A stretch of DNA of 64,000 bases. Origin: Orbilia blumenaviensis. Taxonomy: Eukaryota > Ascomycota > Orbiliomycetes > Orbiliales > Orbiliaceae. This document shows positions 1-14,042 of this stretch, piece by piece. The DNA lies in NCBI GenBank assembly GCA_036872755.1, contig JAVHNS010000009.1:2245888-2309887 (forward strand), read 5' to 3'. The position numbers and the translations under genes were made by a program. Every line of letters starts with the position of its first letter. Within the stretch, counting starts at the first letter, position 1. Under the pieces are notes generated by a model. It did no database searches. It worked only from the letters and a program-made list of their open reading frames with translations, and was not told the DNA's origin.

Positions 1-1032
1 ACTTAATTTAACCAAATATTTAATTAAATATTTAACTTAGTTTAATTTAATTATAATTTAATATTTATTCAAATTTAACTAAAAATAATTTAATCTGGTT
101 AAATATTACTATTATTAAATAGTTACTAAAGATTATGTATAAAGTAAATATTTATTTTTTATTTATTTGTTTTTAATAATTTTTTAAATTATAATAATTT
201 TAATGTGATTATATTTGCTGTTTGTGGGTTATGATCTAATTTTTTTAAAATTAGATTTTATATGGTTAAATTTATTTTAAAAATTTTAAAATAAATTTTA
301 TAATTAAAAAATTTAAAAAATTTTGTTTATATATTTTAAAATTAAAATTAAGTTTTATTTTATATTTAAATAAATAAATTAATTATTATTTATTTAATAA
401 TTAATTAGTTGTTAAAAGGAAATAATTTAGGTTTTTATAAGTTTTTTTTTTAATTAATATAATTTTACATATTAATTAAATTGTAAATTAAAAAAAAAAA
501 GTTTTTTAAAATAAATTTAAAAAGTAAAAATTTAATTTTAATAAATTATAATAATAAAATTATTTTATTGTTTATAATATTTTGTTTTATATTTAAATTA
601 TTTATAAAAAATTTATTTTTATATATAATTAAATTGTAATATATTAATAAAAAAATTTAAATTTTTAAATAAAAAATTTATTATTAATTTATTATAATAT
701 ATAATTAAAATTTATTTTTATATAAATATAAATATATAAAAATAAAAATTATTATATTTTAATATAAATTTTGATTTAAAAATATTTAATTATAATTTAA
801 TAGATAATAATTTTATAGTAATGTTTGGTTAAATAATTATAAAAATTAATTATTTAAATTAATAATTTTTTTTATATTAAATTAAATTATTATTATAATA
901 ATGGTTAATAATAAAATAAAATTAATTTGTTTTATAATAATTTAAATTTAATTTATGTTTTTTATTAATAAGTAAATAATTTAATATTTATTGAATTTTA
1001 TTTTAATATAATAGGAAAAATTGATATTAAAA
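1..1032. repeat. Dispersed repeat A, copy 1 (C-to-T damaged)
   Basis: This stretch aligns end to end, at equal length, with 9314-10345. Nearly all differences are transitions. Around 218-240 this copy keeps G and has lost C, while the partner around 9530-9550 keeps C and has lost G, so the two copies were hit on opposite strands. Homology stops at 1032, where the partner meets an LTR. The window edge may cut the left end. No coding content is recognised. Confidence 0.88.
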
Positions 1033-4000
1033 AATTAAAAAGTAATGTTGTTATAAATATTTAGTTGTTATAAATTAGTTTTGTATTATTAGTATTTGTT
1101 TAAAATAGATATATTTATTGGTTTTTAATTATATATAAGTTAATAATTAATAATATTTTTTTAAATAAATATAATTTGTATTTTAAATTTTTAATTAATT
1201 TATTTATATATATATAAATTATTAAATTTATAAGATTTAAATAATATTTTTAAATAATATAAACTAAATTTAAACCCATATTTTATTAAATATTAAATTG
1301 TTTAATTGTGTATTAATAATATTTAAGTTAAATTAGTAATAAATTATTTTTATTTTTTAAATTATTATTTATTTTTTTTGAAGATTACTTACTAAAATAT
1401 TATTTTTAATAATTAATATTAAAAATTTAATAAAATATTTTTATATTTAGGTATGTTATTTTATAAAAAAAAACATTTTTATATTATTTTTTTAATTATA
1501 ATTAATATATATTAAGTTGTAATTAGATTAAATTATAATAAGATTTTATAATTTAAAATAAATTTAGAGATTAATTTTTAATATAAATTTTAATTTATTT
1601 TTATAATAATTTTTTTGGTATTTTTAATTTTAAATTTTAAAAAACTAAAAAATTGATAAATTATATTTTTATGGTTTATATTCATATTGAAAATTAAAAT
1701 TAAAAAAATTTTTATTTTTTTATTTTATTAAAGATTTTTATTTTCCATAAATCCTCCTTAAAACACTTGTGTTATGGTTTAATAAATATATTATTTTAAT
1801 TAAATTTCCTATTTGATAATATCTTTATTTTGGATTAGTTTATGAAAGATTTTAATATTAGAAGTTAGATAATAAAACCCAGTTTTGTTTTAATAAATAA
1901 ATAAAGAAATAATATAAGTAAAAATATTTTATTAATATTAAAGTTTTTTTTTATTTTATATTTTATATATTTTTTTATAATATTAAATTAAAATTAAATT
2001 TAATAGAATTTTTTTTTTTTATTATTTTTATTAAATTCATTTTTTTAGTTATGATTTTGCTAAATAGTAGATAAAGATAATAAAAATTTTATTAATTTAT
2101 TTATACATATTATTAATTAAATAATAAGATATTTAATTATTTTAAAAAAATTATAATTATTTTTACTATTTACCCACACTTAATTGAATTTTTTTATTTT
2201 GATATTTAAAACATTAAATAAAAATTATATTATATTAATATTATTTTCTAATTATTATAATATTATATTTTAATTAAATAATTAAATTCCCCTTATTTAT
2301 ATTAATTTTAAATTAATTATTAAACACATATTAAATAGCTAAAATTTATTAAAAACATTTTTTAAATAATTTTATGAAATCCCAATTATAAAATTAAAAT
2401 TAAACTAATCCATTAGAATTTATTTAAGATTTAACATATTTAATTTTTAAAACCAATTTTTTTTCTAAAATTATGGATTTATTTTGTTAATTTTTTTTAT
2501 CTATATTGTTTTATTAATTAGAGGTTTTTTATTTTGGAGATTTATTGCAGTTATAAGTATGATTTAATGTAAAAATTATTTTTTTTTTTGGATTTTTAAG
2601 GATGGTTGGAAATATATTAAACCTAATAAAAGTATTAAATTCTGCCAGTTATTAAACCCTAACTCCAAATAAATTGATTTTAAAATGATAAATTGTTAAA
2701 AAGAAAAAAAAATTTTTTTTAGGGTTTTTACCTATATTTCCAAATTTATTTACATTACCATATAAAATTTATATCCAAATATTGAAATATTAATTAATTT
2801 TTTTTTTAGTGAATATCATAAATGTAAATTTTAAAATAAAATTTTTTTATATTTTAAAATTAATTAATTTATATCTAATTATTATTTATATAAAATTTTT
2901 TTTTATTTTAATTTTTAAAGTTTTTATTTAAATATTTATTATTATTATTAAAATTTATATTAAAAATTATTTTATTTAAAATTATTTTTAAAGTTTTATT
3001 ATTAACTTTTATATCTGTTTATTTGTTAAGGTTTAGTTTTTATTTTAATAGTAAAATATAAATAACACGTTTAAATATTATTTATTTTTAAAACTAATTT
3101 ATTTAACAAATAAATTGTTATATATTTTTTAATAAATTCCGATTTTTATAACTACCATTTTGCTATTTAAATAAATCAACACCTTTTATAATATTTAATA
3201 AACATATATTTTAATATTTTAACCCCACATTTAATTTATTCCACATCACCAATTTTATTTATTAAAAATAATCTACTAATAATAATATATTTAAATATTT
3301 ACATTTAATTAAATAATAAGAATTTTTTACATATTTAAAATTTAAAAATAAATTAAAATTATTTTAATTTTAAGACTTTTAATCATTCATTTTATTTTAT
3401 AAAATTAAAAACATTACTACTATCTTAAGAAAAACTTCAATAAAAACTAATTATTAAATAATTTAATTAGTTTTTTATCCCTATACCTAAATTTAACAAT
3501 CAATTTGTATATTAAAACCATTATAAATTTTTATTAAAATTTTTTTTAATTTTATTTTATTTAAATATAATTTATTATTTTTTAAATTTTAACAATTATG
3601 TTTTTATTTAAATTTATTTAAGAATATTAAAATTGGTTAATAATATATTTAAAAACTTTTATTTTTGTTTATTTTTATTTTGTTTATGGGTTTAATATTT
3701 AAAGATTTATATAAATATTAAATTTTTTAATTTATATTTTAAAATAAATTGTTTATAATTATTAAATTAGTATCTTAAATAAATTATAAATTTTAATTAA
3801 AATTAATAATATGATATAATAAATTATAATATTTATTAAAGTAAATTATATTTTTATTATCTTTATTTTATTATTTTAATTGATATTAATTTATTAATAA
3901 TAAAATATATTAATTAAAAAGAAAATTGATCAACTAAAAATAAATCTAATTATAAACACTTTTTTTTTAATAATTTTATATATTGTTTAACTCTCTTTTC

Positions 4001-4980
4001 AAAATATTTTTTATTTTTTAATTATTTTATTTATATATTATTAATTTTTTGTTAATATTTAATTTTAAATAAAATTTATTATTTATTTTAAATTATATTT
4101 TTAAATAATTTAATTTTTTAAAAAAATTTTATATAAAAATAAATTTATAATTATGTATAAAATTCTTACCTTTTATAATATTCTATTTTAAGAAATTTAA
4201 ACCTAAATTATATTAAAATATTTTTTTTAAATTATAATTCAAAAACTAAAAATTTTAAATTTTAAATTTAAATTATTATTATTTTATTTATTATTATTAA
4301 AGCAATTTTTATTAATTTTTTTTCTTTTATTTATTAATATATTTAAATTTAATAAATATTTTTATTTAATTTAAAATCAAATTTTAAAAAAAAGTAGGTT
4401 TTATTTAGACTATACCATTCAACTTTATTTTAATAAATAATTATTTATTATGTTTTAATTAAAATAAAGCAATTAATAGAATTTATAATTTTAAAATTAA
4501 TATAATATAACCCATTCCAATTTAAAATTAATAATAGTTAAAAAATTATAATAATATTTAAATAAATATATTTAAAAAAATATTAATAAATGTAATATAT
4601 ATTTAAAAATTTAATAATTTATTAAATTTTATAATTTATATTAACTATTATATTTCATTATATTTTTTATTAATATAAAAATTAAAAAATTTATTATTAA
4701 AAATTTTAATTTTTATTCAAAAATTTAATTATTAAATAATGTTTAATAATAAATTTTTAATTGGGTACTAACAGCAAATTAATAGACCTAAATTAAAAAA
4801 TTTAACTATTAAAGTAAAAAGTTTTTTGGTTTATAAAAAATTAATTAGTTAGTAGTTTAGATAAACTACTAATAAGTTATTTATAGTAATTTTTTGTTAT
4901 ATTGGTAATGATTTTTTTGTAAATTTATTTATAAAACAATTTTGATTTCTTTGTATTTTTGTATAGAGTTTAATTATATT
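1033..4980. other. A+T-rich DNA, no gene recognised
   Basis: About 4 kb of A/T with scattered G and C and no frame that can be matched to a family. A slightly more G+C-rich patch at 2600-2780 contains a short inverted similarity (GGAAATATA near 2608 and TATATTTCC near 2733). Residual bases shift from G-rich (1033-2100) to C-containing (2160-3500), the sort of strand switch seen in the RIP-damaged repeats here. It is probably relic repeat DNA whose partner lies outside the window. Confidence 0.5.
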
Positions 4981-7080
4981 TTAAATTAAATATTCTAAAC
5001 ATTTAACCTACTTTTATTTAGTTTGTAAATTTATTTTATAACACCAGTTGCGTGTTGTGCTTTAAAATCTTGGTTATAAATTACCCATACTATCAGCTAA
5101 AAAAGTTGATATTATTTTAATTCATTATTACCATACTCTATACTATTAACACAAACCCCAACTTACTTTCACAAATTAATTAATAAAATATAAATTTTAA
5201 AATATCCCCACAATTCAAAAATATCATTAATTAATATAAATTGATTTATATTTAAATACTAATTTTTTATTTATAATTGTAATATAACTACTTATTATTA
5301 GGTTATACAAACTTTTTATAAACATCACCTTATAAAAAAAATTTACTTTAAACCTTATTACAACTTTTACTTCTTCTAAATAACCAAATTTAACCAACTT
5401 TCTAACTCTAAATGGTTATTACCAACCTCTTAAAATTAATCCAAAAACCTCACTAAACCATTCAATCAATAATAATAACAAACAATATATACAAAAAATA
5501 AAAATATAATCAACACAAACTAATAACTTACACTTACTAAATATTCCTCATTAAAAAGCAATAATTACAATACCCTATCCCCAACACAACAAAATTTAAC
5601 AAAATTACCTAAATCTTTTAATTAAAAATTATACTCATTAACTCTATCAATATAACACACATACAACCCAAAACATTTAAAAATATTATAAATTTATTAT
5701 TATCTCAAACTTCCATCAACTTAAAGCCAATAATCCCTCTAAAAAACCAATAACCAACAAAAACTAACCAAACTATTTAATAAATTAAAATTTTATTCAT
5801 TATCACAATTAAATAAACAAATTATTTCACTAATTAAAAATAGTCATATATTATTATTTATATAATTAAAAAAAAACTTTTAATTTATCAATTTTTAATA
5901 TATTTAAATTTGGTGAATTTCTTCATGTTGAGTTAAATTAAACTATAAATTCTATATTTAGTAGTGCCCTTCCATCAATTTTTTTAAATTTTAGTTTTAT
6001 AACTATACTCCCCTTAGAATTTAAAAACTTTAATTTCTTGTAAGATACCAAGCAAATTATAAATTAAACACCACCCAATTCCTAATCAACATAATTTATG
6101 GTTAAAATTATAACAATATCTAATCATTTTTAATTTTTTAATTTTTATTTATTGATTAATAAAAACATTTTTAGTAAATGCTTTCATAATAGTTAGTTTT
6201 TAATAAATTTAAGAATTTTATTTCTAACAATTAAATATTGATGCCCCCAACTATCCCTATTAATCATTACAATAATTTTAAAAATTAATAAAATAAAACC
6301 ACCATCCTATTCTATTATTCCATACTAATATATTTAAGCAAAAACCTGCTTTAAATACTCTAATTTTTTCAAAATAAAAATTCTAAATTTCCAGTACACC
6401 TAGTAAAGGGTATAAAATTAGCTAAAAAAAAAAATTTAATCACATCAATACACATAATTAAACAGATTAAGTAGTTAAACCCAAGGTTCAACTACAAATT
6501 TTTTAATTGCAATAATTTTAATATACACTATTAAAACTAAAATTACCACAACTACTAACACCAAACTTACCCTCCAATTATTCTTCATTAAAAAATTTAA
6601 ATTATACTCATTCCAATTACAAGATTTAAAAAAGCCCTATATCAATATTTATTATCACTACCTCTTTGAATTAAGATTAAATAATTTATATATTTGCTAC
6701 CTTCCTTAAATATAATAACCATTTCTTAAACTCCCTCTCCAAAATTGAATTTTAATTTCCTATTACCCATTGAAATTATAATAAGCCACTATCCTACCAT
6801 CAAAAATTAATAAAATAAAAATTTAAATAAATTATTATTAATATAAAACCATATAATTCATTAAATTATTATAAATCATTAAAAAATTTAAAAATATTAG
6901 TTTTTTATTTAATAAATATATCCCTTTTAAAAGTCAAAATTTTTAATATATATTAATTTTAAAATTATTATAATTATTTAAATAATAAAATATTATTAAA
7001 TAAATAATAATTAATTTAATAAATTATTTACAATTTCACTATATAGTTACTTATATTTAAACATACATAACTTAATTTTT
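4981..7080. other. Strongly G-depleted RIP block, unassigned
   Basis: The + strand here is nearly free of G but keeps many C residues, most clearly at 5340-5830 and 6240-6800. That is the expected product of G-to-A (bottom-strand C-to-T) RIP on one member of a repeat pair. No partner was found in the window. Long stretches can be read on either strand if stops are treated as mutated Gln, Arg or Trp codons, but neither reading matches a family I recognise, so no gene is called. Confidence 0.5.
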
Positions 7081-8160
7081 AAAATAAACATATAACTACT
7101 AACAAAATTAATTAAGTAATTATAATCCCAAATATCCAAATAATTAAATAATTAAAATTACTTCCTTAACCAAAAAAGTTTATTTATTAAATTTGGAATT
7201 TATAAAAATTTTAAATTAAATAATTTACTTTATAAATTATTAAGCTAATATAAAATGTATTAGTTCTAAATTATTTAATAAGTAGGATTTAATTAGTTTT
7301 TAATTGGATTTTACCCCAAAAATGATATTTTATTATTTTATTTAAATTTTTTTAACATAACTTTTATATAATAATAATATAAACTAATTAAAGTATTTAA
7401 ATTAAATTATACATAATTAATTTTAAAAAAATGTGATTTAGTATTAAATTATATTAGTAATTAGAATAATTACAATAAATATTGGTATTGGTTTTATTCT
7501 AATTAATTAATAAATTAAAATTGTAATTATTAATTAATAATCTATATTTTTTAAGTTAATGTTAATTACTTTAACATGACTAATTTTTATAAAGTTTCAA
7601 TTAGATTAAGATAATTTAACTAGTGTTTTGTTAAAAAATCATAAATTATTAAATTTTGGTATTTAACATTATTAAATATCAAAGCCAATCTGTGGACTAT
7701 TAAATTAATGTTGATTTTGCAGTATTACAAAAATACTGCCAATTATCTGATTTTAAATTAGTAATAATGTATGATATTATTATTGGGATTAAAATAAATC
7801 AAAAAAATTAAGCTGAACAGTAGCTGGTAATTGAGTATTAATTAGAAGTTTCTTATACTTTATCTCCTCCCTTTTTATAAATCTTGTGACTTGGTTTATT
7901 ACTAAAAATATAAAACACAATACACTTACTAAATCTGTTGTTTGAATTACACCACTTTTATTAACGTAATAAACAAATATAATCACAATAAATTTTATAT
8001 TGTTTAAGTGAGTTGATTTAGAAAAAATTATCAAACCAAATTGGGAAAATGGTCTATTTTTAATATAACTTGGGTGAATATTAGAATATTATGAAAAATA
8101 ATTGAAAATGAAAATTTTGATTGTGAATTATTAATAAAATAATTAATATTATAAAAAAAA
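7081..8160. other. A+T-rich relic DNA with a short open frame on the minus strand
   Basis: The stretch is less damaged than its flanks. An 81-codon open frame runs on the minus strand at 7789-8034 with no recognisable domain and no similarity I can name. The sequence at about 7810-7866 resembles part of the 250-bp repeats at 19570-20270 and their partners near 49000, differing mainly by transitions, so it may be a piece of the same subtelomeric element. I do not regard the frame as a real gene. Confidence 0.4.
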
Positions 8161-8406
8161 AATATTAAAAAAAAAAATTAAAAAAATAAAAAAAAATTAA
8201 AAAATAAAAATAAATTAAATAATAAATAAAATTAAATAAAATTAAAAAATTATAAATAAAAATATATTAATAATTAAAAATTTTTATATAAAAAATATAT
8301 TTTAATAATATAATAAAAAATATAATTATAAATAATTTAAATTTAATTTTATATTATAAAATAATTATAATAATTTACTAAATAAATTTATTATATAAAT
8401 TATAAA

Positions 8407-8450
<44 letters not shown>

Positions 8451-8459
8451 AAAAATTAT
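8161..8459. repeat. Low-complexity A-rich tract with a 39-base A run
   Basis: Simple A-rich sequence. An uninterrupted A run spans 8410-8448. No other content is visible. Confidence 0.85.
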
Positions 8460-9240
8460 ATATAAAATAAATACTTATTTTATATTTATTTAATAAAAAT
8501 TTAAAAAAAATTGAAAAAAAAAAAAAAAATTAAAAAAAAAATTTATATTATTATAATTATATATAAATTATTTATTTATTTTATATATAATAAATAAAAA
8601 AAAAATTAAAAAAAATAAAAAAAAATAAAAAAAAAAATTTAATAAATAATTATATACAAAATAATTAATTATTTTATATATATTTAAAAAAAATTTATAA
8701 TTAATTATATATAAAATAAATGTTTACTTTGTATATGTTTATTTAAAAAAAAATTTTATGGTTAATTATATATAGAGTGAATATTTACTTTGCATGTGCT
8801 TACTTGGGAAAGTTTATAATCAATTACATGCAAAATAGAAACTTACCCTGCATATACTTAAAAAGTTTATTATTAATTATATAAAGGGTAAATACCTACC
8901 CTACACGTACTTACTTAAGAAAGTTTATCGTCAATTATATAAAAGGTAAGTACTTACCCTACATATAATCGAGAAAATTAACCCTGCACATACTTAAAAA
9001 AAGTTTATTATTAACCAGATGGAGGGTAGGTACTTACCCTACACATGCTTATTTAAGAAAGAATTTATTGTTAATTATATGTAAGATAAATATTTATCTT
9101 ATATATATTTACTTAAAAAAAAATTTATTATTAATTATATAAAAAATAAATATTTATTTTAAATATATTTATTTAAAAAAAAATTTATTATTAATTATAT
9201 ATAAAATAAATATTTATTTTTTATATAATTAATTATAATA
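8460..9240. repeat. Tandem array, about 60-65 bp unit with a palindromic core
   Basis: About a dozen units follow one another. The least damaged ones, near 8886, 8946 and 9022, contain a near-palindrome of the form AGGGTAAGTACTTACCCT followed by an ACATATGCTTACTTAAG-like segment and AGTTTAT. The outer units are A+T versions of the same sequence, so damage rises from the centre outward. No gene is present. Confidence 0.85.
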
Positions 9241-9313
9241 AACTTTTTTTTTAAAGATAAATAATTAAATTAAAAATTTTTTTTTATTTTAATTATATAT
9301 AAAATAATTTTAA
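9241..9313. other. Short A+T-rich spacer
   Basis: Spacer between the palindromic array and repeat A copy 2. Nothing else is visible. Confidence 0.6.
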
Positions 9314-10345
9314 ATTTAATTTAATTAAATATTTAATTAAATATTTAATCTAATTTAATTTAATTATAATTTAATATTTATTTAAATTTAACTAAAAATA
9401 ATTTAATTTGGTTAAATACTATTACTATTAAATAATTGCTAAAAATTATATATAAAATAAATGTTTATCCTTCACCTATTTACTTTTAATAATTTTTTAA
9501 ATTGTAATAATTTTAACACAGTTATATTTGTTATCCACAAATTATAATCTAATTTTTTTAAAGTTAAATTTTATATAATTGAATTTATTCTAAAAATTTT
9601 AAAATAAGTTTTATAATTAAAAAATTTAAAAAATTTTATTTATATATTTTAAAACTAAAACTAAGTTTTATTTTATATTTAAATAAATAAATTAATTATT
9701 ATTTATTTAATAATTAATTAGTTATTAAAAAAAAATAATTTAAGCTTTTATAAACTTTTCTTTTAATTAATATAATTTTACATATTAATTAAATTGTAAA
9801 TTAAAAGAAAGGAGTTTTCTAAAATAAATTTAAAAAATAAAAATTTAATTTTAATAAATTATAATAATAAAATTATTTTACTACTTATAATATTTTATTT
9901 TATATTTAAATTATTTATAAAAAATTTATTTTTATATATAATTAAATTATAATATATTAATAAAAAAATCTGAATTTTTAAATAAAAAATCCATTGTTAG
10001 TTTGTTATAATGTATAATCAGAGTTTATTTTTATATAAATATAAATATATAAAAATAAAAATTATTATGTTTTAATATGGATTTTAATTTAAAGATATTT
10101 AACTATAATTTAATAAATAATAATTTTATAATAATATTCAATTAAATAATTATAAAAATTAATTATCTAAATCAACAATTTTTCTTATATTAAATTAAAT
10201 TATTATTATAATAATAATTAACAATAAAATAAAACTAACTTATTTTACAACAGTCTAAACCTAATTTATATTTTTTATTAATAAATAAACAATCCAATAT
10301 TTACCAAATTTTATTTTAATATAATAAAAAAAATTAACATCAAAA
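9314..10345. repeat. Dispersed repeat A, copy 2 (G-to-A damaged)
   Basis: Partner of 1-1032, 9313 bp downstream, same orientation and same length. It keeps C where copy 1 keeps G, so it carries the opposite RIP polarity. At 10345 it is cut by the LTR that begins at 10346; copy 1 continues into other sequence at the matching place. Confidence 0.88.
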
Positions 10346-10902
10346 TGTTATACCTGTTCTGGGTATTTTTTAAATAAGAAATTCTTAAAACAGTTTAATG
10401 TTTTTTAATTAATTATATTCTTAATTTAAAATATTTAAATTATTTTCTTAAAATAAATTAAATTAAATATAAAAATATTAAATAGTGTAATTTTTAGTAA
10501 AAGGATATTAAGTTTAATGGGTAAAGGTAGTAAATAGAATATATTAAATATTAATAAATTAATTGATAAAATTTAAAAAAAAATTTTAAAATTATTATTA
10601 TTTAAAGATTTTTATATATATAAATATTATTTATATAAATATAAATTATTTATAAATTTAAATATTATATATTTTAAAAAATATTATATATATATAATAT
10701 ATTAAACTATATATAATATTTTTTATATAATTTGTTTTAAAAGTTATATTATTAATATAATATAATTTAATTTATTTTTTTTTAATATAATTTTTTTCTA
10801 TTAAATATTTATAATAAAAATTATTTTAATATAAAAAATAATTTATAAAAATAGATTTATATTTAATATATTAAAATATATTTAATATAGTTAATTATAA
10901 TA
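10346..10902 (-). repeat. LTR of the Ty3/gypsy element, RIP-damaged
   Basis: About 557 bp, beginning TGTTATACC on the + strand and ending with a RIP-altered form of TAACA. It aligns along its length with the two LTRs of the complete element (28581-29147, 37222-37788). Strand is given relative to the pol gene of that element, so this is the 3' LTR of a fragment whose remaining internal DNA follows at 10903. Confidence 0.9.
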
Positions 10903-11567
10903 TTATCTTTTTTTTTAAAAAAAAATTTTAAAAAAAAAATTTTTATATAAAATTTTTTTATTAAAAAAAAATATAATAAAATTAAGTAAAAAATTTTTAT
11001 ATAAAATTTATTTATAAAATTTTATTATATGAAAAAATTATTTAAAAAAAATTTATATATAAGAATTTTTATATTTGAAGATTTAGTTTTTATAATTATA
11101 TTATATAATTATATAATTAAAATTAAATATAAATAATTGTAATTTATATTATAATTAAATTTTAAAATTTAAATTATAAAATATTTTTTTATATATATAA
11201 AATAATATTAAATTTTTTATTTTAATTATATAATAAAATATTATTTAAAAATTTAAAAAAAAATTAAAAAATTATATTTAAATAAAATAAAAAAAGATTA
11301 TCTTTTTTAAATAATTTAAATTAAAAAATTTAAAAATTACAATTTTATATTTATATTACATCATAAATAATTATATTTGTGTTATGTTGGAAAAAAATAT
11401 TAAATACAAAATTTGTTATAAATAAAATAAAGTAAAAAAATATAATGTAATTTTTTATAAATAATTTTTATTTTTTTTTATTTTATAAAATATTTTTAAT
11501 TTAAAATTTTTAATAAATTATATTACAAAAATTTAAGATAAAAAATTTAAAAAATTAAAAAAAACTT
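10903..11567 (-). mobile_element. 3' internal fragment of the Ty3/gypsy element
   Basis: The DNA next to the LTR matches 29148 to about 29812, the 3' untranslated end of the complete element, including the run of T then A that corresponds to the polypurine-tract side. It stops abruptly at 11567, where the helicase-element terminus begins. No part of pol is included. Confidence 0.85.
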
Positions 11568-11724
11568 CTACGGGTTATTCGTTGCAAGAACCAGGCACTG
11601 GTTCCAACCTTCACCATATAAGCGAGTTGTGGTCTTGGCAAAAAAACCAGCACTGATTCCAGCACTGGTTCCGTTACTAGATTAGGCAAAATAAGCGAGC
11701 CCCGAATTTGCTAAATCACAAACC
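11568..11724. repeat. Left-terminal fragment of the helicase element, hardly mutated
   Basis: 157 bp starting CTACGGGTTATTCG, with near-normal base composition. It matches the first part of the long element that starts again at 11725, but stops at ACAAACC. It contains a perfect 7-bp hairpin (GAACCAG, loop GCA, CTGGTTC). Similar terminal pieces occur at 26150, 26173, 26209, 27554, 38503, 40049 and 41137, and in the duplicated block. The lack of RIP suggests that it is young or below the RIP length threshold. Confidence 0.85.
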
Positions 11725-14042
11725 CTACGGGTTATTCGTTGCGAAAACCAGGCACTGGTTCCAACCTTCACCATATAAGCGAGTTGTGGTTTTGGCAAAA
11801 AAATCAGTACTAATTTTAACACTAATTCCATTACTAAATTAAATAAAATAAATGAAAAATTTTCAAAATCATAAACAGAAATTTAAGTGAAATGGAATTA
11901 AATACTAATTCTATTACTTAAATAAAAAATCTAAAAAATTTTATAAAAAAAATAATTTTAATATTTAATTGTTTAAATATTCCCAATAAAAATTATATTT
12001 TTAACAAAAATTATATTTCCAATTAAATAAAATATATTATATTATAATTTATATTTATAATAATAATTTTAACTTTTTAATTATTATTAGTAATTGATGA
12101 ATTTTTTTATATTTTATAATAAAAAGTTTTGTTTTATAAAAAATATTAATATGTTTATACAACCATTAATATAATTAAATATTATTATTGTAATTATAAA
12201 TTAATAATAAATTAAATAAATTAATAATAATTAAAAAAAATATTATAAAATATAAATTTTTTTAATATATTTAGATTATTTAAACTATTTAATTGAAAAA
12301 TAATATTTTTTTTTTAATTATAATTTAAAATTAATATTGAATATGTTTGTAAAAATAAAAAATATTAATATAAAAAATATAATTGTAAATAAGTTAAATT
12401 TTATTTATGTTGTTTTTATGGTGAAAAATAAATTATAAATTAATTTTATATTATTCAAAATTATTTTAATTTATATTAAATTTAAATAATTTATGTATAA
12501 AATGTTTTTTTAATTTAATAGTAAATTAATTAAATTATAATTGTTAATTAAATAATTGGTTTAAATGGTTTAATAATTATTATTTTTAATTAATTTTTAT
12601 AAGAATAATTAAATGTAATTATTAAATTATTTATTGCTAATTATGTTAAATGTTAATGGTTAATAATTTATAATTTTTTTATATAAGATATTAGTTTTTG
12701 GGATAATAGAATTAATTATTTTATGTATATAATTAATTTAAATTAATTAAAAATAATTATTGTTTTATAAATTTTTGATTTTAAATATAATTTTAATAAA
12801 AATAAATTAATATTATCTTGGTTTTATAATTTAAGTTATATATATATAAAAATGATTAAACAATTAATTATATATAATAAATTTATATAGTAAAAATATT
12901 AAGTTTTTAATAATTATATTTTTTATTTATTAATTAATATTAAAATAGATATATTAAATTTAAAATTATTTTGGTATATTTAAGTTAAATTTATTAAAGA
13001 ATATTTTAATATTTAAGTTTAGTTCTTATACTATGTTTGTTGAATTAGAAATGGTTTTTTATTTAAAAATTATATCAAATTATTGTTTATTTTAATTGTT
13101 GATTAAATTTTATAAATTGATAATTTAATTAAAAAATTAAATTATTGATTATATAAAAATAAATTTAATGATTTTGAATAATTTTTACAAAATTTAATTA
13201 AGGTTGTAATTTTTATATATAATAATATAATAGTTAAAATATATTTTATTATAATTATAATTTTTATTAAAAAAAAATATAAATTCAATTTTTTAAAACG
13301 TATATTGTTTTTTTTTAGTGTGTTTAAAAATTTTAAATTTTGTGGTTTGATTATGATATTTAGTAAGATTTTAATTTTTTTTAATAAAATAATTTATTAT
13401 TACCAATTAATAATTATTAATTATTTTTAATCAATTTATTTTAACAATAAAATAATATTGGAAAAATTGAAAAAATTTCAAGAAAATTATATGTAAAATT
13501 ATATTAAAATATTATTAAATAAATTATAAAGTTAATAAATTTTGATTATATATATTAATAAAAATAAACCTTCTATATTAATTATATATTAAATAAATAA
13601 TAATATAATTGTATACCAAAATATAAAATTGGATATTAATAAATTAAAAAGTTTTGTTAGATTTTTAATTAAAAAAATAATTAAAATTTAGAATTGATTA
13701 ATATTTAATATAATTGTTTTTAACTTTAATTTCAAGGATTATGCAATAGTATTTAAAAATATAATAAATAAAAATATAACTTACAGCAGTTTAATTAATG
13801 TATGTGATTAAGTAATGGAAATTAGAAATTAATTTTTAGAAGTTTTTTTTATAAAATTATATAATTTAAATTTTAATAAAAAAAAAAATTTTGAAAATAT
13901 TTTCACAATAACCTAGTTTATTTTGTATAAAAAAATAATTAAAAAATTTTTAAATTTAATATTGTTTTTGGTTTATATTTATATTAATTAATTAATTTGT
14001 AGTATAAAAATTTTAAGTATTTGCTATTCAAACACCTAAAAT

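Noticed and set aside
7789..8034. 81-codon minus-strand open frame as a real gene
   Set aside because: No domain or family resemblance, set in relic repeat DNA. Kept only as a note.
11568..11724. Helitron terminus (hairpin near the end)
   Set aside because: The end reads CTACGGG/CCCGTAG, not the TC...CTRR form, and no A-T insertion context is seen.
11568..11724. tRNA gene
   Set aside because: GGTTCCAACC resembles a B box, but no cloverleaf can be drawn; the local hairpin is a simple inverted repeat.
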